Positions 1 through 7,810 of a stretch of DNA of 15,383 bases are shown here, one piece after another (position 1 is the stretch's first letter; the number at the start of each line of letters is the position of its first letter). This DNA comes from UBA3263 sp964549975 (GTDB taxonomy: Bacteria; Bacteroidota; Bacteroidia; Bacteroidales; Muribaculaceae), in contig CAZJWM010000049.1 in assembly GCA_964549975.1 (NCBI GenBank), positions 1 through 15,383 on the forward strand, in the 5' to 3' direction. The notes beneath the pieces are model-generated. The model was not told the DNA's origin. It saw only the letters and a list, made by a program, of their open reading frames with translations, and ran no database searches. Both the position numbers and the translations under genes were made by a program.

Positions 1-26
1 GTGCTAGGCCACTACACTAAATCGCC
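1..26 (-). tRNA. Partial tRNA gene, 5' part only, isotype unknown
   Basis: Read on the minus strand from base 26 to base 1, the sequence fits the first 26 positions of a tRNA. It has a 7-base acceptor 5' strand (GGCGATT), the usual TA at positions 8-9, a D-stem GTGT pairing with GCAC (three Watson-Crick pairs and one G-T), and a 9-base D-loop AGTGGCCTA with the conserved A14, GG and A21. The window ends exactly after the D-stem, so the anticodon and the 3' half are outside and the isotype cannot be read. A consensus-like promoter on the same strand lies about 26 bases upstream, which supports a stable RNA gene here. The D-arm alone could arise by chance, so this is a moderate-confidence call. 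Confidence 0.55.
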
Positions 27-28
27 AT

Positions 29-87
29 AATGTTTGTTGGTTTCAACAGTGCAAAGGTAAGCACTATTTTTGAAACCAGCAAACATT
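29..87. repeat. Long imperfect inverted repeat with nested inner hairpin
   Basis: Bases 29-45 pair with 71-87 over 17 positions, all Watson-Crick except one G-T pair (37/79). Inside, 48-52 (AGTGC) pairs with 61-65 (GCACT) around an 8-base loop. The structure lies just after the stop codon of the GH2 gene and before the partial tRNA. In the GH2 transcript it would form a strong hairpin, but no T-run follows it on the minus strand, so it is not a classical intrinsic terminator. It could still act as a 3' processing or stability element. Confidence 0.7.
52..83 (-). promoter_or_regulatory. Bacteroidota-type promoter for the partial tRNA
   Basis: On the minus strand there is TTTG (bases 83-80), a 20-base spacer, then TACCTTTG (bases 59-52). 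This matches the primary sigma factor consensus of Bacteroidota (TTTG about -33, TAnnTTTG about -7, spacing 19-21). The predicted start is near base 45, about 20 bases before the putative tRNA. The -33 box is inside one arm of an inverted repeat and the -7 box overlaps the inner hairpin. Confidence 0.6.
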
Positions 88-100
88 TTGTGAAAAAAGT

Positions 101-3100
101 TTACCTAACGGCTGCTTTTTTGCCGTTGATAATGTAGATGCCGGGGGCGTTTGCACGGGTCAAACGACGTCCCTGCATGTCGTAGATGCCTGTGGAAGAA
201 GCTCCAACAGTGCCGATTTCGATAATTCCGGCGGGATAGTCCACTTTCACGGGAATATCTATGGCCTGACCTTCATAAATGCTCTGATCGGCGGGTCCGG
301 CAAGTTCTTTCCAGCAGTTTTGATAGATTATGCGGATTCGGGCTTGTCCGGCGGGTGCGTCATCGGGCACGGCCACGGTGAGCTGAAGGGGATTATAGAT
401 AAGCGATTTGTAGTTGCCCAGAATGTCGTTGAAGTCGGCATCACCGGCGCGCATACCCGCCTCGCCGATCTTCACGAAGTTGCCGTTTCCGGTCCAGTCG
501 GCAAAGACTGTGGCAAAGCAATAGCGGAAGTCTTGATATTTCACGCTCAGCGAAGCAACGCCTGCTTTGTGGTTGACGGCTGTGAGGGTGAACTCGCTTC
601 CGGCAGCCACAACGGGCGACTCGGTCAGCAGAGTGTAGCACGACGAGGGGCAAGCGTCCCACTTGACGTTGATGTCGGTCTTGGCGCCTTCGGTGTAGAG
701 TTGCTCCACGTAGGCAGTGCCGTCGGCGTGCATCGTGCCGTTGGGGGTGATGTAGAGCGGCAGATCGCTATCGGCGGCACCAACGCCGTCGGTCACGTCT
801 ACATAGACGTCGTAGGCCACGCCTTCGAGGATGTCTTGGGCGGTAGCGCTGCTGAGATCACGCCATGCATTCTGATAGATGATGCGAATCACGGAGCGAC
901 CGTTCACGGCATCTTCGGGAATGGCTACGGTGTAGTCGATATTGCGGATTGCGTCGAGGTTGTCGCCGGTGAACGAAGCGTCGTTGTTGCGCACGCCTAT
1001 GGTGGTCAACTCGGTGAGTGTGCCGGTGGCTTTCCAGTCGGCAAAGATGCGGCAATAGTTGTAGCGCAAGTCTTGCTTGGATGTGCCGGTGTTGATGTTG
1101 GCATCGAGCAGCAGGTGGAACGACTGTCCGGCGCGGGCTTCAACTGCAGAGGTCAAAGCCGTGTAGAACGACGCGGGTTGTTCCGACCATGTTTGCTCGA
1201 TGTTGGCATCGGCATCGGTCGTGGCTATACGTTTCACGTAGGCCTTGCCTTCGGAGTGCATCGAGCCGTTGGGAGCGACATATGCTTGCGAGGGGGTGGA
1301 GGTGAGTATGGTGAAGTCGTAGGCGTTGCCTGTGTTGGCATCGGTTGTGGCCACAATGATGCGGGCGCGCAGGGGCTGCGTGCAATCTGATGGGATGGTG
1401 TAGGTCCACACGCCGTTGCGGCGGCCAACCAATTCGCTCGTGGAGAAAGTGCCGTCGCAATCGGCATCAATCCAGAGCTTGGTAGTGGTGGGAGTGCCTT
1501 CAGCCACGGCGGTGATGTTGATTGTCGAGCCGGGCACGGCGTGAAGGTCGGATGAAATCTGAGTGGAATATTGAGTGGGTTTGCTCAATTCCAGGTCGAG
1601 ATTGCCGGAAGTTGCACCGGTGGTCTGCAGTGACTTGATCCACGCCGAGGTGTCGAGGGTGCCTTCGGCCGACTTAAACTTGTCGGCGTCGGCGGCTGTG
1701 GGGGTGAAGCGCAACACGTGGCGCAGCTCCGTGTTGGTGGGCACGCAATATTTCGACAGTGTGCCTGTGCCTTGGCCGCAAGAGCCGTTGCCCAAGCCTT
1801 TCTGCATATAGTCGAGATGGAGAATCGTCTCCTTGCGGGGAGTTACCTCAAAATCGTGGAGCGCCGATGAGAGTTCGAGGTCGGTGTTGTGGAGCGCGGT
1901 GAACGACACTTGGCCTTCCGACTCAATCAACAGCGAAGAGCCGTTGGCGGTGGAGAGTTTCAGATAGCGCATATCTTCTCGTGAGCCCATCGACTGCGGA
2001 CGGACAAAGAGTTCGTGCATATCGGTGACGGTGGTGTTGTAGACTCCTGCCATGGAACCTGTTTTGCGGTCAACATAGTTGGCCAACGGGCCGCGGGCGA
2101 AGTAGGTCACGTCTTCAAAACCCGGGGCAATCTGCATGCTCATGCCCAGACGGAACACACTCGACGAGGTGGCAACCCAGTTGACATCCATGTCGATGCG
2201 GCCATCGGAGTAGATGGTGTAGCGCGGCAGATATTCAGCTAAAGAGCCGCCGGACATCAGAGTGTTGATGGTTACGGCAGGAGTGGCTTCCGCATTGCCT
2301 CCGTCGGGATATGTGATGGAGATTTGGCGGCAGAAGCTTTGGGTGGTGTAGTCGCTCGACCATTCATTTTCGATGCAACGGAAGTTGTCAAACTGCGGGC
2401 CCATGCCGTTGTGGATGAATTCCACGCCATTGAAGAGCATCGAGGTGAGGATGCCGTTGGCATTGATTTCGTAGGTGAAACCATTGCCGGAGATGGTAAT
2501 CGGGCCATCACCTTCCACCGACAGGGTGGCGGGGAGTTTGGTCAAGTCGATTTCGGGCAGACCGGCAGAGGGTTGCACGGTGAACTGGTCTTCGGCAAGA
2601 ATAGTGCCGGCGTCGATACCGGGCAGTGCCGTGCGTTGCGAGTAGCGCACGGTCAGGAGATATTCCGTGGCGGTGTCGTTGGCCGGAAGTTTGTAGGGGA
2701 TGGTCACGGAGATTGAATCGCCGCCGGCCGTGGAGGGCAGGTCGATGTTGCCCGATTGAACGGGCTCACCATCGGCGAGCAGTTCCCAGTTGAGGTCAAA
2801 CTCATTGAGGTTGCGGAAGGCATAGCCGTTGACCACGTTAAGCGTCTGCTTGTCGGCGTCGAAATTGCGTGATTTGATGTATTGGTATACGTGTTTCACC
2901 TCGGCCAACTTTGCGTTGGGCTTGCGGTCGGGGGCAAGGATGCCGTTGCACACGAAGTTGCCCTGATGGGGGCCGGGGAAGTCGTAGCCGGTGTAGTAGC
3001 CTTTCATATTGCCGGCTTTGAGTTCGGAGGGCATATAGATACCCTGGTCAATCCAGTCCCAGATGCAACCGCCGATGGTGCGGTGCGACATTTCGATGTA

Positions 3101-4843
3101 GTCCCAATAGTCTGAGAGGTTGCCGATGGCATTGCCCATGGCGTGGGCATATTCGCAGATGAAGTGGGGGCGCTTTTCGGATTGGTCTTGGTCTTGATTG
3201 CGCAGAATGTCCATGCTGGGATACATGCGCGATGTCATGTCGGTGTAGGTCCAATCTTTCTGACCTTCGTAGTGAATCATACGGGGGTCGAGCGAACGCA
3301 CTTTTTTATAGCAAGCGTCGAAGTTGATGCCGCAAGCGCTTTCGTTGCCAAGGCTCCAGAACACCACGGAGGGGTGGTTGCGGTCGCGCATCACCATGCG
3401 CTCTTCACGATCGACGAAAGCCGACTGCCACGAGGTGTCGCTACTGAGTTGCGTGGTGGCATGACATTCCAGATCGGCCTCATCCATGCAGTAGACGCCA
3501 AAATAGTCAAACATGGCATACATCTTGGCGGCGTTGGGGTAGTGGCTCGTGCGAATCATGTTGATGTTGTTCTGCTTGAAGAGCTGAACGTCGGTCAACA
3601 TCATGTCGGTGGTGACGGCGCGGCCCACAGTGGGATCCGTGTCCGAACGGTTTACGCCCTTGAAGAGCACTTTCTTGCCGTTGACATAGACGAAAAGTCC
3701 GGTCTGACGAATGTCGCGGAAGCCATATTTTGTGCTGAAGGCTTCGAGTTCTTTACCGGAGTTGTCGGTCAGTGAAACGACAACGGTGTAGAGAGTGGGG
3801 TGCTCGGCGCTCCACAGGCTCAAGCCCGAGAGGTTGGCCGAGAAGGAGATGGTGGATGACTTGCCGGAGGCCAGAGCGCTCACTGTTTGTGCAGCGGAGC
3901 TCCACACTTCATTGCCTTCGGGCGAAAGGAGTTTCACTGTGGCTTTCACCGTGGCGGCTTCCGAAGCGCGGTTGGCCACTTCCAAATCGACGTTGAGTTT
4001 GCCGGAGGTGTATCCGGTGGAGGCGTCGAGTTCGGAGGTGATATAGTGATCGCGAACAAACGTGCGAGGCGTTGCATAGACGCACACGTCGCGATAGATG
4101 CCGCTCATGCGAAACATATCCTGACATTCGAGATATGAGCCGTCGCTCCAGCGAATCACCTGCACGGCCACGCGGTTGGAGCCGGTGCGCACTGCCGAGG
4201 TGATGTCAAACTCGTGGTCGTTGTTGGCGCCCTGGGTGTAGCCGATATATTGGCCGTTGACCCACACAAAAGCGCAGGAATAGATGCCGCCGAATTTGAT
4301 GAACACCTCTTTGTCGGCCCACGATGACGGGATCTCAAAAGAGCGAACATAGGAGCCTACGGGGTTGGCGGCGTAGCTGTAGTTCCAGCGTTGGCCGATT
4401 GTGGGCGGATTGGAGTCGTCAAAGGGGTTGGCTTCGTTGCAATAGATGGGCGTGCCATAGCCTTGCATTTCCCAGTTGGAGGGCACTGTGATGTCGTCCC
4501 ATGAGTCGGTTGAAAACGACTCTTGATAGAATGTTGACGGACGCGAGGCCGGAGTTTCGGCCCATTTGAATTTCCACGTGCCGTTGAGGTTGAGATAGAA
4601 GTCGCTCTGCGGGGCTACCCACGGAGTGCTGAAAAAGGATGCGTCGGCCTTCATGGCGCTCACCGAGGGGTAGGGCACGTAGGTGGCGTGAGCCGCTTCC
4701 TTGTTTTCTCCAACCACGGCTTGATTTTCCCAATATTTATTGGCGGGGAAATCTGTAATGGCGTCTGAGGCGGCACACATGGGTGTCGCAGCGGCAGCAA
4801 TGGCCACCAGAGTCAGTAACGTCTTGGATACCTGTCGTGACAT
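101..4843 (-). CDS. Secreted GH2 beta-galactosidase-like enzyme with GEVED-like repeats and T9SS-type tail
   Basis: A 1580-residue glycoside hydrolase family 2 protein of the LacZ type, predicted to cleave terminal beta-galactosides outside the cytoplasm. Residues 1-24 look like a signal peptide (cleavage after MCA). Then come the jelly-roll sugar-binding domain (about 60-258), an Ig-like domain (about 265-375), the TIM barrel (about 377-660), and further Ig and Bgal_small-type domains (about 665-1048). The acid/base is E501 in GNES and the nucleophile is E564 in ICEYAHAMGN; the DEADLECH (454-461) and GGCIWDWIDQG (591-601) motifs are also present. E. coli LacZ is about 1024 residues; the extra 500 hold a DxDxDG-bearing module (about 1092-1180), two GEVED-like repeats and a tail with YDMQGRRL and GIYIINGKKA that resembles Por secretion tails. 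Start ATG at 4843; no Shine-Dalgarno is visible. The acyltransferase stop is 20 bases upstream, so co-transcription is possible. The exact glycan substrate cannot be read from sequence. Confidence 0.9.
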   Translation of the reverse strand: MSRQVSKTLLTLVAIAAAATPMCAASDAITDFPANKYWENQAVVGENKEAAHATYVPYPSVSAMKADASFFSTPWVAPQSDFYLNLNGTWKFKWAETPASRPSTFYQESFSTDSWDDITVPSNWEMQGYGTPIYCNEANPFDDSNPPTIGQRWNYSYAANPVGSYVRSFEIPSSWADKEVFIKFGGIYSCAFVWVNGQYIGYTQGANNDHEFDITSAVRTGSNRVAVQVIRWSDGSYLECQDMFRMSGIYRDVCVYATPRTFVRDHYITSELDASTGYTSGKLNVDLEVANRASEAATVKATVKLLSPEGNEVWSSAAQTVSALASGKSSTISFSANLSGLSLWSAEHPTLYTVVVSLTDNSGKELEAFSTKYGFRDIRQTGLFVYVNGKKVLFKGVNRSDTDPTVGRAVTTDMMLTDVQLFKQNNINMIRTSHYPNAAKMYAMFDYFGVYCMDEADLECHATTQLSSDTSWQSAFVDREERMVMRDRNHPSVVFWSLGNESACGINFDACYKKVRSLDPRMIHYEGQKDWTYTDMTSRMYPSMDILRNQDQDQSEKRPHFICEYAHAMGNAIGNLSDYWDYIEMSHRTIGGCIWDWIDQGIYMPSELKAGNMKGYYTGYDFPGPHQGNFVCNGILAPDRKPNAKLAEVKHVYQYIKSRNFDADKQTLNVVNGYAFRNLNEFDLNWELLADGEPVQSGNIDLPSTAGGDSISVTIPYKLPANDTATEYLLTVRYSQRTALPGIDAGTILAEDQFTVQPSAGLPEIDLTKLPATLSVEGDGPITISGNGFTYEINANGILTSMLFNGVEFIHNGMGPQFDNFRCIENEWSSDYTTQSFCRQISITYPDGGNAEATPAVTINTLMSGGSLAEYLPRYTIYSDGRIDMDVNWVATSSSVFRLGMSMQIAPGFEDVTYFARGPLANYVDRKTGSMAGVYNTTVTDMHELFVRPQSMGSREDMRYLKLSTANGSSLLIESEGQVSFTALHNTDLELSSALHDFEVTPRKETILHLDYMQKGLGNGSCGQGTGTLSKYCVPTNTELRHVLRFTPTAADADKFKSAEGTLDTSAWIKSLQTTGATSGNLDLELSKPTQYSTQISSDLHAVPGSTINITAVAEGTPTTTKLWIDADCDGTFSTSELVGRRNGVWTYTIPSDCTQPLRARIIVATTDANTGNAYDFTILTSTPSQAYVAPNGSMHSEGKAYVKRIATTDADANIEQTWSEQPASFYTALTSAVEARAGQSFHLLLDANINTGTSKQDLRYNYCRIFADWKATGTLTELTTIGVRNNDASFTGDNLDAIRNIDYTVAIPEDAVNGRSVIRIIYQNAWRDLSSATAQDILEGVAYDVYVDVTDGVGAADSDLPLYITPNGTMHADGTAYVEQLYTEGAKTDINVKWDACPSSCYTLLTESPVVAAGSEFTLTAVNHKAGVASLSVKYQDFRYCFATVFADWTGNGNFVKIGEAGMRAGDADFNDILGNYKSLIYNPLQLTVAVPDDAPAGQARIRIIYQNCWKELAGPADQSIYEGQAIDIPVKVDYPAGIIEIGTVGASSTGIYDMQGRRLTRANAPGIYIINGKKAAVR
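239..1282 (-). repeat. Tandem protein-level repeat of about 170 residues in the GH2 C-terminus
   Basis: Two homologous modules are encoded side by side: residues about 1188-1352 (788-1282) and 1363-1535 (239-757). Shared landmarks in order are PNGSMHSEGKAYV versus PNGTMHADGTAYV, then FADW, then VRIIYQN-like strings (SVIRIIYQNAW versus ARIRIIYQNCW), then LEGVAYDV versus YEGQAIDI. Both resemble GEVED-type beta-sandwich modules of Bacteroidota exoproteins, a family attribution made from memory of the pattern. The copies have diverged well below nucleotide-repeat identity, so this is an old duplication. Likely a spacer or carbohydrate/surface-binding module. Confidence 0.75.
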
Positions 4844-4863
4844 TGAATGTTATTAGTATAAAG

Positions 4864-5658
4864 TTATGTGAATAATCTTATGTCATCGGGCGTCATCGTA
4901 TAGACTTCGCCCGGATGTTGCCGGATATAGTCTCTTGCGCGAATCATCAGATCGGCGTTGTCCACTCTGCGTTTGCCCGAGCCGATCACCTTGGCCGGGA
5001 TGCCGGCAATCATGGGATTGGTCGGTGCATCGGAGAAATCGCCGCGCACGAGCGAATTTGAGGCTACCAGTGTGCCGTTGGGCAGGGTTGTCCCTCCGAG
5101 GATTGTGGAGGAATTGCACACCCAGCAGTCGTCGCCGATTGCGATGGGATTGTGGGCACGAGCGATGGTGGCTGAAGTCAAGTCGGCCATATAATGATTG
5201 TTTGACTCCAAAACCTGTGAGCGATGCACCACCCAACTGCGATGACCGATGCTCACAGATTCGAAGCAGGAGATGTTCACCTCCTCGCAGATGAGCGAGT
5301 CGTCGCCCAAGTAGAGTTCGGAATCTTGGATTGTGCGAATGCATGAGGATGTGCAGATGGTGCAGCGGCCGCCAAAGGTGATGGTGCCGCAATTGAGCAG
5401 CGAGGCGTTGCAGCCGCGGGCATTCGGCGCTCCAACGCGATTGTAGTTATAGCGAATCATGCCGGTGCGGACTTTCACTCCGGGTTGGATGCGCATATAG
5501 CCGCTGAGACATTCGATGTTCGGCCACCCATAGGCCCACAGCGGCAAGCGCCAAGCCTGTCGCCACGAGAAACAACGGAAGTTGATCCATAGGGTGGATA
5601 GCGGGTTGAACCATCGGCGAGAGAATAGCCGCTCCAAAGCACCTATCCCCACACGCAT
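4864..5658 (-). CDS. Left-handed beta-helix (hexapeptide repeat) acyltransferase
   Basis: Predicted O-acyl/acetyltransferase of the LbH superfamily, probably acting on a sugar of a surface glycan; the acceptor is unknown. From the ATG at 5658 it has 264 residues. An N-terminal segment with aromatic and basic residues (about 18-45, STLWINF, RLPLWAYG) is typical of Bacteroidota members. Hexapeptide coils run from about 85 to 225, with a candidate catalytic H155 in NNHYMAD, the IGDDCWV coil (174-180) and the usual ending AGIPAKVIGSG (218-228). An in-frame TTG at 5721 would add 21 residues. I prefer the ATG because TTG starts are rare and the family core begins after it, but the longer form is possible. 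It is divergent from rlmD and lies 20 bases upstream of the GH2 gene on the same strand. No capsule cluster is visible around it. Confidence 0.8.
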   Translation of the reverse strand: MRVGIGALERLFSRRWFNPLSTLWINFRCFSWRQAWRLPLWAYGWPNIECLSGYMRIQPGVKVRTGMIRYNYNRVGAPNARGCNASLLNCGTITFGGRCTICTSSCIRTIQDSELYLGDDSLICEEVNISCFESVSIGHRSWVVHRSQVLESNNHYMADLTSATIARAHNPIAIGDDCWVCNSSTILGGTTLPNGTLVASNSLVRGDFSDAPTNPMIAGIPAKVIGSGKRRVDNADLMIRARDYIRQHPGEVYTMTPDDIRLFT

Positions 5659-5757
5659 GTCAATGCGATGCCTGATTTCGCGGAAGCTCCGCTTTTTTGT
5701 TTGCCCGTGAAAATTAGCCAAAAGTGATTCTGTTTGAGGTTGATTTTAAGCGTTAAG

Positions 5758-5799
5758 TTTGATTCCGTTTGCAAATTTACGCATTTTTGCCGAAATTTG
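5758..5799 (+). promoter_or_regulatory. Two overlapping candidate promoters for rlmD
   Basis: Two pairs of boxes, shifted by 10 bases, fit the Bacteroidota pattern with one mismatch each: TTTG (5758-5761), 20 bases, CATTTTTG (5782-5789), and TTTG (5768-5771), 20 bases, GAAATTTG (5792-5799). Predicted starts are near 5796 and 5806, a short leader before the ATG at 5820. Only one may be used. Confidence 0.4.
5772..5779 (-). promoter_or_regulatory. Candidate -7 box for the acyltransferase/GH2 unit
   Basis: The minus strand reads TAAATTTG, a perfect TAnnTTTG. No good TTTG box is found 19-21 bases upstream, so the promoter is only half supported. The predicted start near 5765 would give a leader of about 45 bases to a TTG start, or about 107 bases to the preferred ATG. 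The box lies within the spacer of the opposing rlmD promoter candidates. Confidence 0.35.
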
Positions 5800-5819
5800 T
5801 AGCCATAAATCGCTAAAAT

Positions 5820-7235
5820 ATGGCAAGAAAGAAAAAAGAATTACCCCTCCTCACCGGAGTGAAAATAACCGACGTGGCGGCCGAGGGCAATGCTCTGGCG
5901 CGTGTCAACGACATGGTGGTGTTTATTCCGTTCGGCGCACCGGGCGATGAAGCCACCGTGCAAATCACCAAGAAGAAGAAATCGTGGGCCGAAGGGCGCA
6001 TCGTGGAGTTGACTCATCCGTCGGAGCAGCGCGTTGAGGCGCGCTGCGAACACTTTGGTGTGTGCGGCGGTTGCCGTTGGCAGCATCTGCCCTACGAGGT
6101 GCAGTTGGCCTGCAAGCGTCAGCAGGTGCTGGACGCGCTCGACCGCATTGCCAAGGTGGAACATCCCGATGTGGCCCAGACGCTCGGCTCGGAGCAGATT
6201 TGGGACTATCGCAACAAGATGGAATACACGTTCAGCTCGCGCTTCTGGCTCACCCCGGAGCAGATGGCCTCGGGCGTGGAGTTCGACGACCGCCGTGCTG
6301 CCGGATTTCACATCCCCGGAGCTTTCGACAAAGTGCTCGACATCAACTGGTGTCACCTGCAAGATGGCGGCATCGGCAACGAGTTGCGCCTTTTCGTGAA
6401 ACAGCTCGGCAAGGAGCGAGACTATAGCTTCTATGACCTCCGAGCCAATCAGGGCTTGCTGCGCACTCTGATGATTCGCACGGCCTCTACCGGACAAGTG
6501 ATGGTGGTGATGAGTTTTGGCGAAGACAATCAGCAGCAAGTTTGCGAGGTGATGGACGCTATTGCCGAGAAATTCGGCGAACGCATCACGTCGCTCAACT
6601 ATGTGATAAACCTCAAGGTGAACGACACGATTGCCGACCAAGAGGTGGTGTGCCACCGAGGCATGCCCTACATTGAGGAGGAGATGGAGGGACTCCGTTT
6701 CCGAGTCGGCCCGAAATCGTTCTATCAGACCAATTCTCGCCAAGCCCACAAGCTCTACAGCGTGGCCCGCAAGATGGCGGAACTCACCGGCGAGGAACTG
6801 GTCTACGACCTCTACACCGGCACCGGCACGATTGCCAACTTTGTGGCACGGCGTGCGCGCCACGTGGTGGGCATTGAATATGTGCCGGAAGCCATTGCCG
6901 ATGCCAAGGTGAATTCTGAAGTCAACGGCATCATGAACACGGAATTCTATGCCGGCGACATGAAAGATGTGCTCACTGCCGAGTTTCTCGATGAGCATGG
7001 TCGCCCCGACGTGATGATTGTTGACCCACCGCGTGCAGGTATGCACCAATCGGTGGTCGAGGTGATTCTCGCCGCCGAGCCCAAGCGCATTGTCTACGTG
7101 AGCTGCAACCCGGCCACACAGGCCCGCGACTTGCAGTTGCTGCACGAAAAATATGACATCACAGCCGTGCAACCCGTGGATATGTTCCCCCACACGGCAC
7201 ACGTGGAGAATGTGTGCCGCCTGGAGTTGCGCTAA
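5820..7235 (+). CDS. rlmD: 23S rRNA (uracil-C5)-methyltransferase RlmD
   Basis: SAM-dependent methyltransferase of the RumA/TrmA family that makes 5-methyluridine in 23S rRNA (U1939 in E. coli numbering). It has 471 residues, slightly longer than E. coli RlmD. An N-terminal TRAM RNA-binding domain (about 8-68) is followed by four cysteines placed as in the RlmD 4Fe-4S site: C76, C82, C85 (CEHFGVCGGC) and C178. The catalytic domain carries SFYQTN (300-305), the SAM-binding DLYTGTGTIA (330-339), VDPPRAG (401-407), the nucleophile C429 in VSCNP, and HVENV (461-465). The ATG start follows an A/T-rich stretch with no Shine-Dalgarno. It is a single-gene unit divergent from the acyltransferase; its TAA interlocks with the maf stop. 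Assignment to RlmD rather than RlmC or TrmA rests on the Fe-S cysteines; the modified base is inferred. Confidence 0.93.
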   Translation: MARKKKELPLLTGVKITDVAAEGNALARVNDMVVFIPFGAPGDEATVQITKKKKSWAEGRIVELTHPSEQRVEARCEHFGVCGGCRWQHLPYEVQLACKRQQVLDALDRIAKVEHPDVAQTLGSEQIWDYRNKMEYTFSSRFWLTPEQMASGVEFDDRRAAGFHIPGAFDKVLDINWCHLQDGGIGNELRLFVKQLGKERDYSFYDLRANQGLLRTLMIRTASTGQVMVVMSFGEDNQQQVCEVMDAIAEKFGERITSLNYVINLKVNDTIADQEVVCHRGMPYIEEEMEGLRFRVGPKSFYQTNSRQAHKLYSVARKMAELTGEELVYDLYTGTGTIANFVARRARHVVGIEYVPEAIADAKVNSEVNGIMNTEFYAGDMKDVLTAEFLDEHGRPDVMIVDPPRAGMHQSVVEVILAAEPKRIVYVSCNPATQARDLQLLHEKYDITAVQPVDMFPHTAHVENVCRLELR

Positions 7236-7810
7236 AGAATACTCAGAGCCTTGAGCTCACGATACAATCGATTGACCGGCAGGCCCATTACGTTGTAAAA
7301 GCTGCCGGTCATTCCTTTTACGGCCACGGCGCCAATCCATTCCTGAATGCCATAGGCTCCGGCTTTGTCGAGGGGCGAGTAGCGCTCTACGTAGTAGGCT
7401 ATTTCATCTGCGGTGATAGGCGCAAATTCCACCTTGGTAGACTCGGAGAAGGTGTGCACAGGCGCGTCCTTGCGACTGATGCTCACGCCGGTGACCACGG
7501 TGTGGACTCTGCCGGAGAGCTTGGCCAATGTGGCACAGGCATCGGCCGCATCGCGCGGTTTGCCAATCACTTCGCCATCGAGAATCACCACGGTGTCGGC
7601 CGTGATGAGCACATCGTCGGCGGCAAGGTCGGGCAGATATGGTGCGGCTTTGATTTGCGACAGATATGCCGGAATATCTTCCGCGGCCATCCCTTGCGGA
7701 ACTATCTCATCCACGGAGCGCGAAGTGTCGACACGGAAATCCAAGTCGAGCATCGCGAGCAGTTCGCGGCGGCGCGGCGAACCGCTTGCCAGAATGAAAT
7801 TACCAGCCAT
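7232..7810 (-). CDS. maf: Maf family nucleoside triphosphate pyrophosphatase
   Basis: Cytoplasmic house-cleaning enzyme that hydrolyses nucleoside triphosphates to monophosphate and pyrophosphate; homologues act on dTTP, UTP and modified pyrimidine nucleotides. From the ATG at 7810 it has 192 residues, normal for the family, and begins directly with ILASGSPRRREL (residues 6-17), the conserved phosphate-binding N-terminus. Further motifs are ADTVV (71-75), GKPRD (83-87) and KAGAYGIQ (149-156). The SGSPRRREL form resembles E. coli YhdE more than YceF, suggesting dTTP/UTP specificity (inference). An upstream in-frame start at 7846 would only add residues from inside the preceding gene. The ATG overlaps the end of the kdsC-like gene by 11 bases, so it is probably translationally coupled as the last gene of the array. 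The stop overlaps that of rlmD. Confidence 0.93.
   Translation of the reverse strand: MAGNFILASGSPRRRELLAMLDLDFRVDTSRSVDEIVPQGMAAEDIPAYLSQIKAAPYLPDLAADDVLITADTVVILDGEVIGKPRDAADACATLAKLSGRVHTVVTGVSISRKDAPVHTFSESTKVEFAPITADEIAYYVERYSPLDKAGAYGIQEWIGAVAVKGMTGSFYNVMGLPVNRLYRELKALSIL

Noticed and set aside
320..1390. Open frame of 356 codons on the plus strand inside the GH2 gene
   Set aside because: Low-complexity Gly/Val/His composition, no motif, and the GH2 frame on the other strand has clear repeats and a C-terminal tail across the same bases.
3143..3775. Plus-strand open frame of 210 codons over the GH2 catalytic region
   Set aside because: It lies exactly over the conserved catalytic domain of GH2 and shows no recognisable protein features.
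5841..7202. Open frame of 453 codons antisense to rlmD
   Set aside because: It mirrors rlmD almost end to end; the residues are His/Val/Gly-rich with no domain. A high-GC codon pattern in the real gene produces such shadows.
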